From Mycoemilia scoparia (Eukaryota; Kickxellomycota; Kickxellomycetes; Kickxellales; Kickxellaceae): DNA of 64,000 bases. Numbering within the stretch: the stretch's first letter is position 1; every line of letters begins with the position of its first letter. Shown piece after piece: positions 45,601 through 57,447 of the stretch. The notes under the pieces are model-generated. The model made no database searches and was not told the DNA's origin. It saw nothing but the letters and a program-made list of their open reading frames with translations. A program made the position numbers and the translations under genes. The stretch covers positions 124,001 through 188,000 of the forward strand of contig JANBPU010000001.1 in NCBI GenBank assembly GCA_027575805.1, read 5' to 3'.

Positions 45601-48600
45601 GGCTATTGGTTTGGTCTGACTTTCTCCGGGTGCTGTATTTAGATTTTGCCATACTGATAATGCGGAATATCTTTCTTGATTCGTCGGAATCAGGGGCGAC
45701 GATTGCTTGCCATTTTGTTGCCATTTCTCCATAAATTCCATCGCGACCACGCCAATCGCAGACTCCAGCCAAAGCATTGGCAAGACCGCAAGCCGCTTCG
45801 ACAAAGTTGGGATTGGATTCGACCGCACGGAGATACCACTGGATAGAGTCCTGAACTCTTCCCATATCTTTTACGGCATTGCCAAGATTGGCCAAAGCAA
45901 CATCAAATGTGCTATTGAACTTGACAGCCTTCTCATACATGAAAATTGCCTCGGGAATATAGCCCAGGTCCTTGAGCAAAGACCCGAGGTTTGTGTAAAG
46001 GTGAGGATGTTTTGAATCAAGCGTCAGACCATATGTATAGTACTGCATGGCTAAAGCAGAGCCTATTGGGGCTTGAGCGGTCTGAGATCCCCCAGACACA
46101 GAAGGCACAGATGTGGGTGTGGGCGGCGAAGGGATGGCAGAGAGTATAATACCAAGGTTGTTGCAAGTCGATGGGGATGGGAGAACTGTCAATGAGAAAT
46201 AGTATAGCGGCAGCACAATAGAAAGCGGCTGATTGACGATAGGATGCTCTTGATGAACCTTGGCTAAAGCCAGCATCAGTGTGCTAAGAACCTGGTTGGT
46301 CTGCTGCAGTGGGTTATTATCTTTTGCAGAACCACCCCCGCTATTATCGCCGGTGCCATGAACGATTGGACCATAATCCTTGTACAGTTGCAAAATCCCA
46401 GGGAAAAGACCGCCAGTATGCGGGAAGAGATTGCGCAAGAGCTGAAGCGCTCTGTTGGGAGAAAGCAGCGTAATAGACAATGAGTCAATAGACATGTTTG
46501 TCTTGGGCGACTGTGTTCTTGGTTGCTGATTATGGAAGTATCGATTGATATCGTCATACATTCCGATACTAGCTATTTGTACAATCAGGTCATTGATCAA
46601 GTAGCCACCCATCACAACCTCAATAGCCATTTCATAGTCCTTCCTGGCTTCTTCAACCTTGCCAAGTGAGTACTTTATATTGCCACGAGTGTACATTAGC
46701 GACATCAGCCTATGCAATTGCTTCTCCGACACAACGTAGCGGGATGTTGCTGTGCTTATGCCGCCATCACTCCTTACTTGTAAGCTGGACTCGACAAAGT
46801 CACACAGCTGCAAAGCTTCGCTGTACCTTGGACGTGCTTTTTTGTCACCTGATTTTTGGCTATATTTTGACGAATCTTGGGAATTGCACAGAACACCCAG
46901 GAGGTTTTCGACTGCATCCCAGTACCCTGGTCTGAGCTGGACCGCCTTCCACCACCACTCTTCGGCCTCCCTGGATTTGCCCATGCTACGAAGAGTCGTG
47001 CCAATGTTAGACATGGCCTCAACGTACTGAGGGTCCTGCTTTAGGATGAGTTGGTTGTAGTGCAGCGATTGTTCGGGCTGGTTCAGCGAAAAGTATACAC
47101 ATGCCAATAGCAGTATGGTAGGAAGGTGCTGGGAATGCAGCTTGTGCAAGGTTGTTAGGAGCTTCAACAAAACTGGAGAACGAGGATCGCTTGAGTATAG
47201 CTGGTGGCCATACTGCAAGAGCTGGTCACGCATGACATCAGACTGTGCTTGGTACAAAGATATCTTTGTTCCGGGCACGTAGCTTTCGCTCTCAGCCCCT
47301 GTGCCATTTGTGTATACCGAAGGCGTAGAATAAGGCTGCTGATACGAATGCTCAGAGCCATATACATTGCTCCCATGCTTCTTTGTCTGATAGTATGATG
47401 AAGGGCCAGCATTGAATTGGCTAGAGCTATTGTGTAGCCGAGAGGGAGGTGCGGATGGAGGATACTGGTGTGGCAGGCCAGAATTCATGGGCTTGTTCTT
47501 TTCGGAAAAGAGCTGACTGTGGCTGTTTGTGGAAATATCAGCGGCCTGCTGATTGGTGCCAAGCATAGAAGAATACGTGTTAAGGGCAAGGCGGTCAGAC
47601 GGTGCGGTTGTGACATGGAAAATCGGCCCGGAGCTTTCGTGCAGGTATTTGTTTCTGGACTGGTCGATTGGCTTTATGTTAAACGGCTTTCCAAAAGTTG
47701 ACAGCACAGAATTGTTTGGTTGTAAATTTAGGCTTTCCTGCTGTTGCTGCAAAAGCATAAGATTGCTCATGCTTAGGGACCGCCTTAAAGGATCGTTCGC
47801 TGGATCGTGGCCTCCCTGCTGGCCCATTCCAGGATATCCACTTTGCGTTTGGTGTGGCATATTAGTCCCCGCAGCTGCTACAGCCAACGCAGCCGCCGCC
47901 GCCGTCATTTGGCCGTCTGCAATGTTCTGATCTGCCCTGCCCTGATTATCAAGGCCGGTCGGAGCCTGTAGTGGCATACCTTTCCCAGAAGAAAACAGTG
48001 TGCCTGCCCCTAACCCAGGGACTTGGTATGGCTGGGTAAGCAGCATTTGTGTGCCATTCGCACTGGGCTGTTCTTCAAACCGCTTGTACTGCAAAGCACC
48101 CTGGTTCTGTGATGGATAGGGTCTCTGTAGCGAATACGGTAGATTATGGCCCTGATATTGAGAGCTGCCAGCCGATGGATATTCATTATGGTAGGCCTGA
48201 GGCTGGTACATGTGACGCGATGCAAGTGACAGCCAGTTGTTTGGATTAGCCGAATAGTACGATAAGATTGTTGGGGATGGAGGGGGCAACATTAGAGGAT
48301 GGGCATTCGAACTGTGCTGCCTCTGGGGCGAAAACATGAATGGCTGGTAGGGGTAAGCGTTCATGTGTGCATTTTGTGCTGGCTGGCCGCCCCCAATGTT
48401 ATGGCTGTTTCTGGGGCCCATTGATCCCAAAACTCCCTGCCCGTCAATGCTTTGCAAGCTGTTCGGCTGAGGCGCCCCGTAGTGGAACTGGCTGACCATG
48501 TCAGGCACTTGGTTTGCGTCATAGTATCCCGCCTGTCCCTGCAGGGGTGGGTGCCCAAACATAGCGTTTTGGCTTGACTGCAAGGGCGGCAGCTGTGTTT

Positions 48601-49180
48601 GTTGCTGCTGCTGCGACAGCATTGAAGGAAAAAGGGTCCCGGACAACTTTGAAAGCCCCTTTAAAAGATCCTCCGGGCTCATGGCCAGTGGTTGGTTTTC
48701 AATATAAGCAATGGTTGTTATGTAGTTGGGATAGTCATTCGATGCTGCAGCAAATGTAAAAACAGGATATGCCTGCTCCGACTGTCCGTGGCGGTAGGCG
48801 GTGCTGTCCTCCCGTGGATGAGGCTGTGAGTAGAAACCCGCAGCGCCGGCTGGAAACCCCTGGTACCTGCTCGCCTCATAGTTAATGTCAGTCTGCTGTG
48901 GTATATGCTGTTGGTGCAATGTACCGCTGTTCTGGATTTCGTTATCCATCTGCATCATTGAAGAGTCTATAGCACCCATGCTACAATGGGCACCAGCCTG
49001 GTACTTTGGTACATGCCGAATGGCATCCTTAGGATCCTGGTTTCGGCGCTGCCTATCTGCCATGTCTCTGGATTCCGATAGATTACGGGTTGGCTCGAAA
49101 CCAAAACGGAAGTGCTGACTGCTGTTGATATGACTATGTTGAGGGTGGTAAGAATGGTGTCTATCTTTCGACGAATTCAT
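42647..49180 (-). CDS. Giant TPR O-GlcNAc transferase (GT41, OGT/SPY/SEC family)
   Basis: 2177 aa, intronless. Residues 1 to about 640 are low complexity (Gln, Ser, Asn, Pro, Tyr), with Gln and Ala runs. TPR repeats fill about 670-1150, with TPR-like runs such as EAMSNIGTTLRSMGKSREAEEWWWKA and ALANLGNAVKDMGR. The GT41 catalytic region follows in two parts. GYVSSDFNNHPLSH (His1475, equivalent to the human OGT active-site His) leads into INLNGYTKGARNEIFA. Then FNQLYKIDP (Lys1862, the UDP-binding Lys), WLLRFPASGEP and the AHTTAVDILWSGTPILTWP nucleotide block follow. About 150 polar residues (roughly 1605-1755) are inserted between the two halves. Key residues are all present, so O-linked sugar transfer from UDP-GlcNAc (or GDP-fucose, as in SPY) to Ser/Thr of nuclear and cytosolic proteins is likely. 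Donor sugar cannot be told from sequence. Confidence 0.9.
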   Translation of the reverse strand: MNSSKDRHHSYHPQHSHINSSQHFRFGFEPTRNLSESRDMADRQRRNQDPKDAIRHVPKYQAGAHCSMGAIDSSMMQMDNEIQNSGTLHQQHIPQQTDINYEASRYQGFPAGAAGFYSQPHPREDSTAYRHGQSEQAYPVFTFAAASNDYPNYITTIAYIENQPLAMSPEDLLKGLSKLSGTLFPSMLSQQQQQTQLPPLQSSQNAMFGHPPLQGQAGYYDANQVPDMVSQFHYGAPQPNSLQSIDGQGVLGSMGPRNSHNIGGGQPAQNAHMNAYPYQPFMFSPQRQHSSNAHPLMLPPPSPTILSYYSANPNNWLSLASRHMYQPQAYHNEYPSAGSSQYQGHNLPYSLQRPYPSQNQGALQYKRFEEQPSANGTQMLLTQPYQVPGLGAGTLFSSGKGMPLQAPTGLDNQGRADQNIADGQMTAAAAALAVAAAGTNMPHQTQSGYPGMGQQGGHDPANDPLRRSLSMSNLMLLQQQQESLNLQPNNSVLSTFGKPFNIKPIDQSRNKYLHESSGPIFHVTTAPSDRLALNTYSSMLGTNQQAADISTNSHSQLFSEKNKPMNSGLPHQYPPSAPPSRLHNSSSQFNAGPSSYYQTKKHGSNVYGSEHSYQQPYSTPSVYTNGTGAESESYVPGTKISLYQAQSDVMRDQLLQYGHQLYSSDPRSPVLLKLLTTLHKLHSQHLPTILLLACVYFSLNQPEQSLHYNQLILKQDPQYVEAMSNIGTTLRSMGKSREAEEWWWKAVQLRPGYWDAVENLLGVLCNSQDSSKYSQKSGDKKARPRYSEALQLCDFVESSLQVRSDGGISTATSRYVVSEKQLHRLMSLMYTRGNIKYSLGKVEEARKDYEMAIEVVMGGYLINDLIVQIASIGMYDDINRYFHNQQPRTQSPKTNMSIDSLSITLLSPNRALQLLRNLFPHTGGLFPGILQLYKDYGPIVHGTGDNSGGGSAKDNNPLQQTNQVLSTLMLALAKVHQEHPIVNQPLSIVLPLYYFSLTVLPSPSTCNNLGIILSAIPSPPTPTSVPSVSGGSQTAQAPIGSALAMQYYTYGLTLDSKHPHLYTNLGSLLKDLGYIPEAIFMYEKAVKFNSTFDVALANLGNAVKDMGRVQDSIQWYLRAVESNPNFVEAACGLANALAGVCDWRGRDGIYGEMATKWQAIVAPDSDESRKIFRIISMAKSKYSTRRKSDQTNSHHRQRIDEGILDKSRGWMDRIREIVIQQLAEGREYMRHLFLVSSKTAQAQTGQPLSADTPSHLPSKVLVQFLTDLDQLLSSSESHAQPLPYKTSASQYIRNALEICNIVVRAFHAPENSPEKYLSPAVRRRWRAFASQMRSEGGWAIRLLEQSIAVIQRKWYYEAHVYNDPMSFNFLTAFSSGNLNNINSGSLQMMTRRYRRPTLPSGMASPPVPTVLPFHTFTYPLYAREIRLISHRNALRISHSTLGGGAPWLPQHVYPPPPPPNPYVHIGYVSSDFNNHPLSHLMQSVFGMHDRRKFKVFCYATTPPDGSAHRAQVERESDVFLDVSSWTNQNIVERIVRDGIHILINLNGYTKGARNEIFAVRPAPVLAAFMGFAGTLGANWCDYVVTDPIVCPPWTVQNEVRAERIRGVQLGTQYAKQNDGPNGSTNSNKSRYNTIGSTLSEKRSDYNVLHSETEKVEMKQIKTHGYGLHNIEDVIVLDDESENEKEEASNFSLSNTLARDTFSPDIANNGSSDRSHSNMGQRYSQKDQSGPKLGVDGSISDWKYKTPWDFGELDPEEADNSWVYTEKMIYMPHTYFVNDHRQGFREENDTNPVPIVPVPIPQPPPQINIPLHMQARYITSPRPGDLDPQWLAEQDMRWSMRRETFPWLSDNAFIFANFNQLYKIDPFLFKMWLKILAGAPNAILWLLRFPASGEPHLKRAAEEWAGPEVASRVVFTDVAHKQLHIKRGRVADAFLDTSECNAHTTAVDILWSGTPILTWPRHNHKLCSRVAASIVSATDLYSDMIVNSDQSYIDMAIKWATDAQWELIQLSREHGLASIIENLSPQGASNSQKVTHRLGRGIVMDLRKKLFLERDVSRLYDTKRWTRNLEKGYLEAWRRWVSGEDQSEIPDYTEFGKDTSTFSDKGDDDGPRAQKTSKSHMPSPNIDIPEYLSRIDNDINSCIRSKMDVYAPKGQSIWVLDDDDGMPSQANLHKIINS

Positions 49181-51998
49181 ATCTATTTAGACAGATGAGA
49201 ATAAACTACACATGTTCAGGGTGGGACGTTGGGTGAGGAAGGAGTATCCAAAAACAAGATAGGTATGAAATCCTCAGCGTAATTACTGATCAAACCCCGC
49301 ACTATACAACTCTATAAAAATGCAGTGGTGTGGTCTGGCACATAGGAAGTGAGAGTGGGGATGTGGTGGAAACCTTAAACCCTGTAGCACAGAAGCGGCG
49401 ACACAAGAATCCCTTTCTTACAGAGTGGTTTAGCCGAATTTAAACTATAAAAACTTACAATAGAGAGGAGTACCCTTTTCAGCAGCCTATAAACTTTCGG
49501 CTCCAAACCACTACTGTCTGTATTCAGAAAGACGCGTAACAGCAGGCACAGATGGTTGTGTAGGTGTGTTGAGCGCTGCGTGGGGAGGAAAGATGGGTAG
49601 AATTTGGCACAATGGAAAAGCACCAAAAGTTGGAAATTCTTGCACAACAAAAGCCTAATTCAGGTAGAGGTGGGTCAATTTTATATTTGAAATCGTATTT
49701 GCTCTTGCTACTTAGTCACGGAATATGGATAAAGACAGGTGCGGAGGTAGTGGGTATAGCCGAATATACCATGAACTAGGGTAGATAAAGGTTATAATAT
49801 GTACAAAACGAAAAGCACAAGAAAAAGCCAACCTAGAAAACAATTGTCATGGAGCCAAGGACACCAGTCTCTAAATTTTACAGAGAACACAAAGTGTTGA
49901 CAGTGAATTGACCTATGACGTATTGCCACTCACTGAAGCTTGGTTGAGTGTAGCAAGCCACACATTAAAATGTTAGTGTGTGTGTGAACTAAGAAAAAAT
50001 CCAGTGGTGGTAGTGGCCTCTGGCGTTTGAAGCTGGCTATTAGCTACAGAGTTGGGAAGAGTGGCTGTCAAAAGGACACATTGGCTGGCCAAGTTATAAT
50101 GTTTAAAAAAGATAGCGCTTTGGTGATGGGTAGCAGAGAAGAGTTGAAGTTTATATCACAAAAACGATCTTTAGGGGTTGCTGTTGTCTGCAGCTTCGTC
50201 CACAAAACAAACATGGATTAAAAGTATGGTCGCTGCTATGCCAAGAGAGCTTTAGTTTAAGAGCTAGGTAGTTCACATGCAGCACTGCCCAAGGCCCATA
50301 TTAGACTTAATATCGTGCTTCCACTGGGAAAATGTATTTTTAAGAGGACAGTGCGATATGTCTCTGGTTTTATATAAGTGCCTTGGATGTTTTTTGATCT
50401 TAGGGTTGGTCAGATGTGTGTGTGCATCCACACAAAGACTTCCCCACAATGTAATATTGTGATGGCCAAAAGACACTGGGGCTCAAAATTTTTGACGATA
50501 TTCGGGCGAGCCGGTTTGTTTTGTGATAGGCTCAGCAATGCCCTGGCTTGTTTGTAAGACGTCAACTCCGCTTTAATGAGGTTGGCACTGCAGCGCTTTT
50601 CTATTAAAAGAAAGCCTGATCGCCTTGGAATAGCACTACTACCATCAACGACTTTACCAAGGGTGAAGCCCTAACCCAGGGCCTTGGGTTTTTGGGAAAC
50701 AGTATTGCTTACTTGCTGTGCTTGTCTGGCTGATATTAATCTAAGGTGGCTATTGCGTGTATGTGCTAGGGCAGTAGGCTGACATCAGCTCCAGGAACCT
50801 AGGCCGGCTATAGAGCATGCTCAGCAGCAACACTGGGGCCCATTCCAGCCATCTTGCTATGGATGCCAAAGCGTCTGTTCTAAGGCGTGGCTCCTCCACA
50901 AATCAAGTGGCCACTCCATTTGAGGGAAGCAGCAGCCATGTCCGGTTCCTTTTTGTGCATGACCAACGCCAGGAGATAAAGTGCCAGTACGGGCCAACAT
51001 GACACTCGCAGAAATGAAATAATTCAGAAAAAAGCCCATCACGCACTGTGGCATAGCAGCCTGTGGTACTTTCGCCCTAGCAATGTCTTGGCTTGGTCTC
51101 ATGTTGAACATCTTTGTTACAGCTGCTACTATCCAAAAATAAATAAGACACAAAAACCTCCAATCTTGGGCTCTGGCTGGAGAGACAGTTTCACTGTAAT
51201 ATTGTGGATGTTTTAATGGCCCAAGTCTGCCCATTTTCTTCTTTATTAGGATTGTTTTACTAGACAGCTGGACATAGACTATAGATAGATGGGGGACCGC
51301 CCCGTCTTTTGTCATTTCCGGAGCGTTTCTTCGGGATACATTTTCGACCTATTTATCGTAAGTAGACTATCATGGCTTTGGATCGCCACTTTTGAAGCAG
51401 GCATACGAGGCTATGTAGCTTTGGATGCAAGTGAGCCCATATTGTTTTGGTAGACTGCCATTGCTTGTGAGATCCATAGTGATACTGGCTCGCACTTGCT
51501 TTCCTTTCCTGCATTCAGGTTGCTTTTGTAACTCAAACAGCGCACCTGGTTCACTGCTGTGTGTATATGTTTGGTGCTTTCTTTCTGCTTTCGGCTGCTG
51601 ACCACCACCTAATTGTCCCGTCAGCCTGTTCACTTCTGCTTTGCCAGATTTCCACCTCATTATCTGCCCCAGGTTCTCAGGCTTGCGCATCACAGCTTAC
51701 CATCACTGTGGCCTGTTCTAGCATACACTTGTTTCGTTTTCTTGTTTACTTTATTTGCATTTTTAGCTATCTGGCCTTCCAGCCCTTTGTTCCATCTTAT
51801 ATTTTATCCTGCACTACTTCTAATTTAGTCCCAAAAGTTGCTCGCAGGCGCGCAATTCCAACTACAGGCCACACTTGGTGGCCATTTCCAATATACTTAA
51901 CTAAATTTAGCTAGCCTCATCTCTCTGTACTCTAGGTTTAGCCCACTAATTTCTGTCTTATAACCTCCTTTGCTGCCTGGTTACTCATTCTTCCAGCC
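49181..51998. other. Long intergenic region between divergent OGT and kinase genes
   Basis: 2.8 kb. Short ORFs on both strands show no domain and no splice partners. From about 51600 to 51990 the plus strand is pyrimidine-rich, as expected of the kinase promoter and leader. No repeat or RNA gene is recognised. Confidence 0.5.
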
Positions 51999-54900
51999 AT
52001 GGACAGGTATACAGTGGTGAGGGACATTGGCGAGGGAGCATTCAGCTCCGTAACTCTAGCTATAAACAAGCTAACTGGACAAAAGGTAAGTGCTATCCAT
52101 CTCAACGCACCGTAGTAGATGGCTATTTACTGCATCCACTGTGCATTTTATCTGGGTGTTCACCTACTAACCGGCATTTTCGGACGTTTTCGATACCATA
52201 TAACAGGTCGCTATAAAAAAGATGAAGAAGCGGCGTTGGAAAGACGCTGCTGCTGTCGCCGAGGCCGATGTGAGTTTCTTAAGCATTTATTATGTCTCTG
52301 TGTACAATATGCATCTCTATAAATATTAATAGTCTATCATTCTTTGTGGCAACACCTATTGAAACAATCGATATTAGGCACTGAAAAAGCTACGGCACCC
52401 ACACATTGTAAACCTTATCGAGGTCTTCCGTGATGACTATCGGTCATGCCTAGTTTTCGAGTGTATGGATTGCGACTTGAACGAGCTTGCAAACACACGC
52501 AAAGGGAAACCCTTTCCCGATGACTTTATTTTTCATGTCTCAAGACAAGTCCTGTCTGGTCTCTCTTACATTCATCAGCTCGGTTTCTTCCATCGTGACA
52601 TGAAACCAGAGAATATCCTTATCCGGGGTTCTGATATGAATACCATGGAGGCAAAGATTGCCGATTTCGGCCTCGTCCATGACCTTGACTTTAGCCGTCC
52701 CTTGACCGACTACATTAGCACCAGGTGGTATCGTGCACCAGAAGTCCTTCTCAACTGCCACAACTACTCAACACCCATTGATGTGTGGGCTGTCGGTACA
52801 ATAATAGCAGAGATGGCCATGCAGCATCCGCTGTTTCCTGGAAACAACCAGCTGGACCAACTGAGGCGTATCTTTGATGTTCTGGGCTCACCTTCCAGTT
52901 CTTCAGAAGAAAATGATTCTTGGCACGAAGGTGCGATGCAAGCAAAAAAGCTCGGTGTCACATTTGTACAAAAGAACCCACGACCACTCACTAAGGTCAT
53001 GAGTAGCGTCTCAGCAGAGATTACTAGCCTCGTTGCCTATATTCTTTGCCTTAATCCAGCACGAAGACCCACGGCAAAAGACTGTCTTTCGCTTATTGCA
53101 AGTGATCCAGATCAGCTCATAACACCTGTTTCTCAAGCCATGACTGTAGAGCCTATTTCAGTTTTGCCAAATTCTCCACGCACTTTTACAAAAACACCAG
53201 GAAACGACAAACAAAAAGTACACACTGTTTCTACCAACAAGTATGGTTTTTCAAAGAAGCCAACGCTTGGTACTTCATCCTCCCCTATAGAGCCACCTGA
53301 ACCCATTGTACGTGTATCAAATTCACCATCTGTAACTAATAAGCATCTTGTATCTAAGCCCAACTCGCCCTCCTCTATAACCGACCCCGGAACACCCAAT
53401 AGTCCAGCATACTTACAAAAGTCGTCGAAGACCTCGACACAAGGACCTTCGTGGTCATTCGAAGTCAGTGGACCACCGCGGAGAGAATCTCCTAATAGAA
53501 GTAAGGTTGACCTCTCTGACTTTGTGAGATCTCCAAGTCCCCCAAAGAGCCCATCATCATCAACGGATGGTGATAACCGAACACGCTTCATATCGGAAGC
53601 TTTGACAAAGTTCAGTCAGTCAACAGAAAATATTTCTGCTATGATTGGACCATCACCGCTGATGGATAAGATCAAGGAGTTTGACAACAGTGGCAGCAGC
53701 AACATCAACAACAGGCCTGTGTCTAATCAACTTGAGAGCAGTCTAGATGACTTGGTGCTTAATACGAAGAATGATTCGTTGTTCGAGCTTGACACACAGG
53801 ATCTGAGTGATGGTGAAGACAGGGTAGTTCCTTCTATGGGGGATAATAGTCCTGTCAGTGTAGACTCCGAACATGTATCATCACCCGAATCAAGCACACA
53901 TAACAGCAACGCTCTCAATAGGGAAAATAAGCCAAAAAGGTTGCCATTACCATCTTACTATGGGGTCGTATCTGATTCCATCAGTCCCAGCCACCTTACA
54001 TACCAACGAACTGCAAGTCAAAAATCTTCTTTTGACGACAACTTTGATATTAATGACATTATTGATGATATCAATAACCACGGAGTGTCGCCATATCGTG
54101 ATGAATATCACCAACACAAAATCCCAGAACTCGAAAAGTATTCCCCTGACTTGGATTTGGTCCAAACAAAGGCAGAATCCGAGGCTAAGGTACCCTCTAA
54201 TACATATTCGAGTTACCTAAATGCTGTAAATACAGCGAAGGAAAAAATCTGGGGAAGACGGAGATCTGCAACTATGGGCGCTATATATACATCATCAGCA
54301 GCAACATCTTCAGACAACCTCCATATGTATACACATGCTAATGCCAATGAATCTGTAACAGGCTCTATTGACCTTGAAAGAAATTCATTTTCAGAAAAAC
54401 TCGGATCAGATTCTCCATATTACAAAGACATTTTTCCTGACTATGGACACGAGATTCTGCACAAAAATCTTTCGTCTAACCAAACACATTATCTGGGTAG
54501 TTCTAATAACGCAACATTTCCTCCGGGTTATCAGTATGACGATAATGATGATATATACAATGCTTCTCTATCGCAACGCAGGGCAGATAACGAATACCGT
54601 ACAGAGGGGCAAAGAAATGTTACACGCCGCCCGACACTTGTAAAGTCAAGGTCAATGAATCTTTTATCAATCCATATGTCGGATGATGAAGACGCAATCA
54701 GCAGAAGGAGAGTCAAGAAAGATCGCATTTTGCACCCTGATATGATAAGGCACATAATTCCGCAAAGCGTAGTGATGTCGGATGTTAGGTCATTACATTC
54801 TTCTGGGCGGTCAAATGGAGTAACATACTATCGTGGACAACCATCATCCACAAGCCTTCCAATGTTCCGTGCTCGGATTGCTGCAGCAAGGGTAAAGGGT

Positions 54901-57447
54901 CAATCAGACCAAAACCCATCACCAATGAATGATGCAGGTGTCGTCACATTCACAAATATTAGTAACCAGAAGCAAACTTTGTCCTCTGATGCAAACAATC
55001 AAGTTAGGCGTGGTCCTCCTTCTCCATCCTCCTCGCACCAGAATATACCGTATATCTCTCATGGAAGGCAGACATCAAAGGAAAAGCATGGTTCTATTGG
55101 TCAAAAATCCACACAAAACCAGCAACAGCCAGCCAGATTTGTTCGGAAACCTGCTCAAGTAAAGGCTTTATCTCCGGGAAATCATAATAGAAAGTCAAGT
55201 AAAAATAAGCCAACAGTTATTATTCCAAACTACGGAAGGAAAAAGCCGATTATTAATGCCAGACAACACAGACAATCGCATCCTGCTGTAGGAGAAACAG
55301 CCACCCTTGAAAACATCTACCATCGCGATTCTCCACATGTTGATTGTTCTCCTCGCAAACCAAGCCATTCAAGTAGCCACATTAGGTCTGCAACGCCAAA
55401 TTACAAGAGGTCATTTGAATCGGAGAACTTTGACAGCCATGGAAGCATAATATCTGTTGACCAAACAGACACTGCTAGTCTCGAAAGCCCTGATCTCAAT
55501 AAATCAGACTATGACTCTCTCAACCAGAGGTTTAGCTGGGTCGAGTATATGAAGCCAAATAGCGATGCTGATAGTGACCTTCGTTCTGAGATTAGCAGGA
55601 TCAGAAACCACGGAAGTTCCAGGGGGAAGAAGAGCGGGTACGATGATTCGGAGCTTGTATATTCAGCATCTATGGACAATATTTCTCTCAAGTCATCTGA
55701 TTCGGCATTTAGATCATCAAGCAAGGCTGTAAATGCCCGCCCCTATTTAACCTCAAGTAAAGGTGATCCTCAGTCTGATAATAGTATTGATCCAAAGGGG
55801 TCTATTCCAAAACCAAAATTCAGGAAGCAGTCTAGAAAACCCAAACCTGAAGAGCCCGAGCCAGTAGTTACAAGGAGGCGGAAGCCGTTCAAAGCTGGAA
55901 GCAAAAAGGTCGACGTCAATTTGGCACGAGCTAGCAGGAACAACGATTACATGTCTATTGGTTACAACTACCGATATGAGGATGATGTTGTTGATAGCGA
56001 GTCTCTTTCTCACTTTTACAAGGAAAAAAAGGAGAGAGATGACGAAGCCGAGGATTCTATCGGAGACTTACCAGATTTTGAGCCCGTTAATTTCAAGCCG
56101 GATTCACTAATCAGGGTATCTATCTATGAGCGCAATAGACAAAAGAGCCGCGCCGAAGAAATGTATGCTTCTGCTAAACGCAATGCTAACCTAGTAAATA
56201 GCAAGCGTGGGTTGATACCATTTGATCCCTGCGATACTGATTACGTTGATGTAGCACAAAGCCTCTCAAGCCCCAATGCACCTACACCTTCCAAATATAC
56301 ATACCTGACTAACAGGGTGACTAGGACATATAGACCTAAAGCGAGTGGACCATCACCCACCCAGCCCTCGACCAGAAAGTATTCAGGGCAATCTCCAGCC
56401 TACATGGCATCACGGCATCTAGCCAATTCCACAAATGCATTTATCAGTGGAAGTCCAGGTAAAAGAGAGAGCAAGACGCAGGAGCCAAGTAGATCTGGGT
56501 ACAGAAGCTCCTACTTGCCATCTATTAGCATAAGTCACTCTTTTGGTGACTATCTCCCTCCATCTTCACCGGCTCGTCGGCCAAGTGATGCTGATCTATA
56601 CTCTGCAAGGAGTGGCTCACATACTCTTTCAAGCTCGGCAGATTCGCCAAAGAAGCCATCTGTCCTTCGTAGAAGTAGCACAATTAGTAGCAATGGGAGC
56701 GGTTTCCGCAAATCTGGCTATAGACTCTCGCACCAGTATCACAATAACCTTGGCACTCTTGATGAATCATCCATACCACCACACTCAATTGGAATACACT
56801 CAAATTACCCATCCGTGGATAATAGTAAGGATACAAAGGACTGGCTTGAAAAGATGAGTTTCTTTGAAGAACTTGAAAAGTCGGAATTTTCTGAAAACCC
56901 GGAACCACAGAATACCCACTCTGGATCATTTTCTGGAATGGCTAGTGGTGGCGGGCGCAGAAAGCATAGCCCATCGATTCCCTCGAATTTCTCAAATAAA
57001 TATACACTATACGGGTCCGTGGATCACTTTGAACGGACCAACAAATTTGTATCTTCAAATGGGAACGAGGCTTCAAGAATGCGTAGACAGAGATCAAAAT
57101 CTGGAGTCAACAAAGCTGATATCAGCCACCCTGTTCTTGTTGCATCCTCTTCACCTCGTGTATTAAAGGATACCAAACTTAAACCTATACTGAACCCCAA
57201 CCAATTCGCTATCCCACCATTTTCGTCCGAATTTCATAATAATTCATCAGTTGTTTCGTTAAGCAAGCCTGGCAACATTAAATCCAGTCAGTCCATTGAT
57301 CAAGTTCGAGGTAGTCAAAGGATGGTTTCTTCAAAAGTGGATTCACATATCTTAAACAAAGAGTCCATTCCTCCTCGATTGGATATAGAGTTTTCGCCCC
57401 TTTTGCCAAACAGCTCAAACACAGCAATGTTTGGTACCTATAATTAG
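51999..57447 (+). CDS. MAK/ICK/Ime2-type serine/threonine kinase with very long tail
   Basis: Exons 51999-52085, 52207-52269 and 52378-57447 join in phase to 1739 aa; the first two small exons supply the glycine loop and lysine. Kinase domain, residues 4 to about 275: IGEGAFSSV, catalytic-site Lys33 in VAIKKM, HRDMKPEN (Asp124), ADFG (Asp146), activation-loop TDY (Thr160, Tyr162), then STRWYRAPEVLL. The T-x-Y plus STRWYRAPE string is the signature of the RCK group (MAK, ICK, yeast Ime2, fungal Crk1), which act in meiosis, morphogenesis and cilium control. The remaining ~1460 residues are disordered, rich in Ser, Asn, Pro, Asp and Arg, with many basic Ser/Pro sites. That tail is far longer than in typical members. 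The residues expected to be catalytic are all present. Confidence 0.92.
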
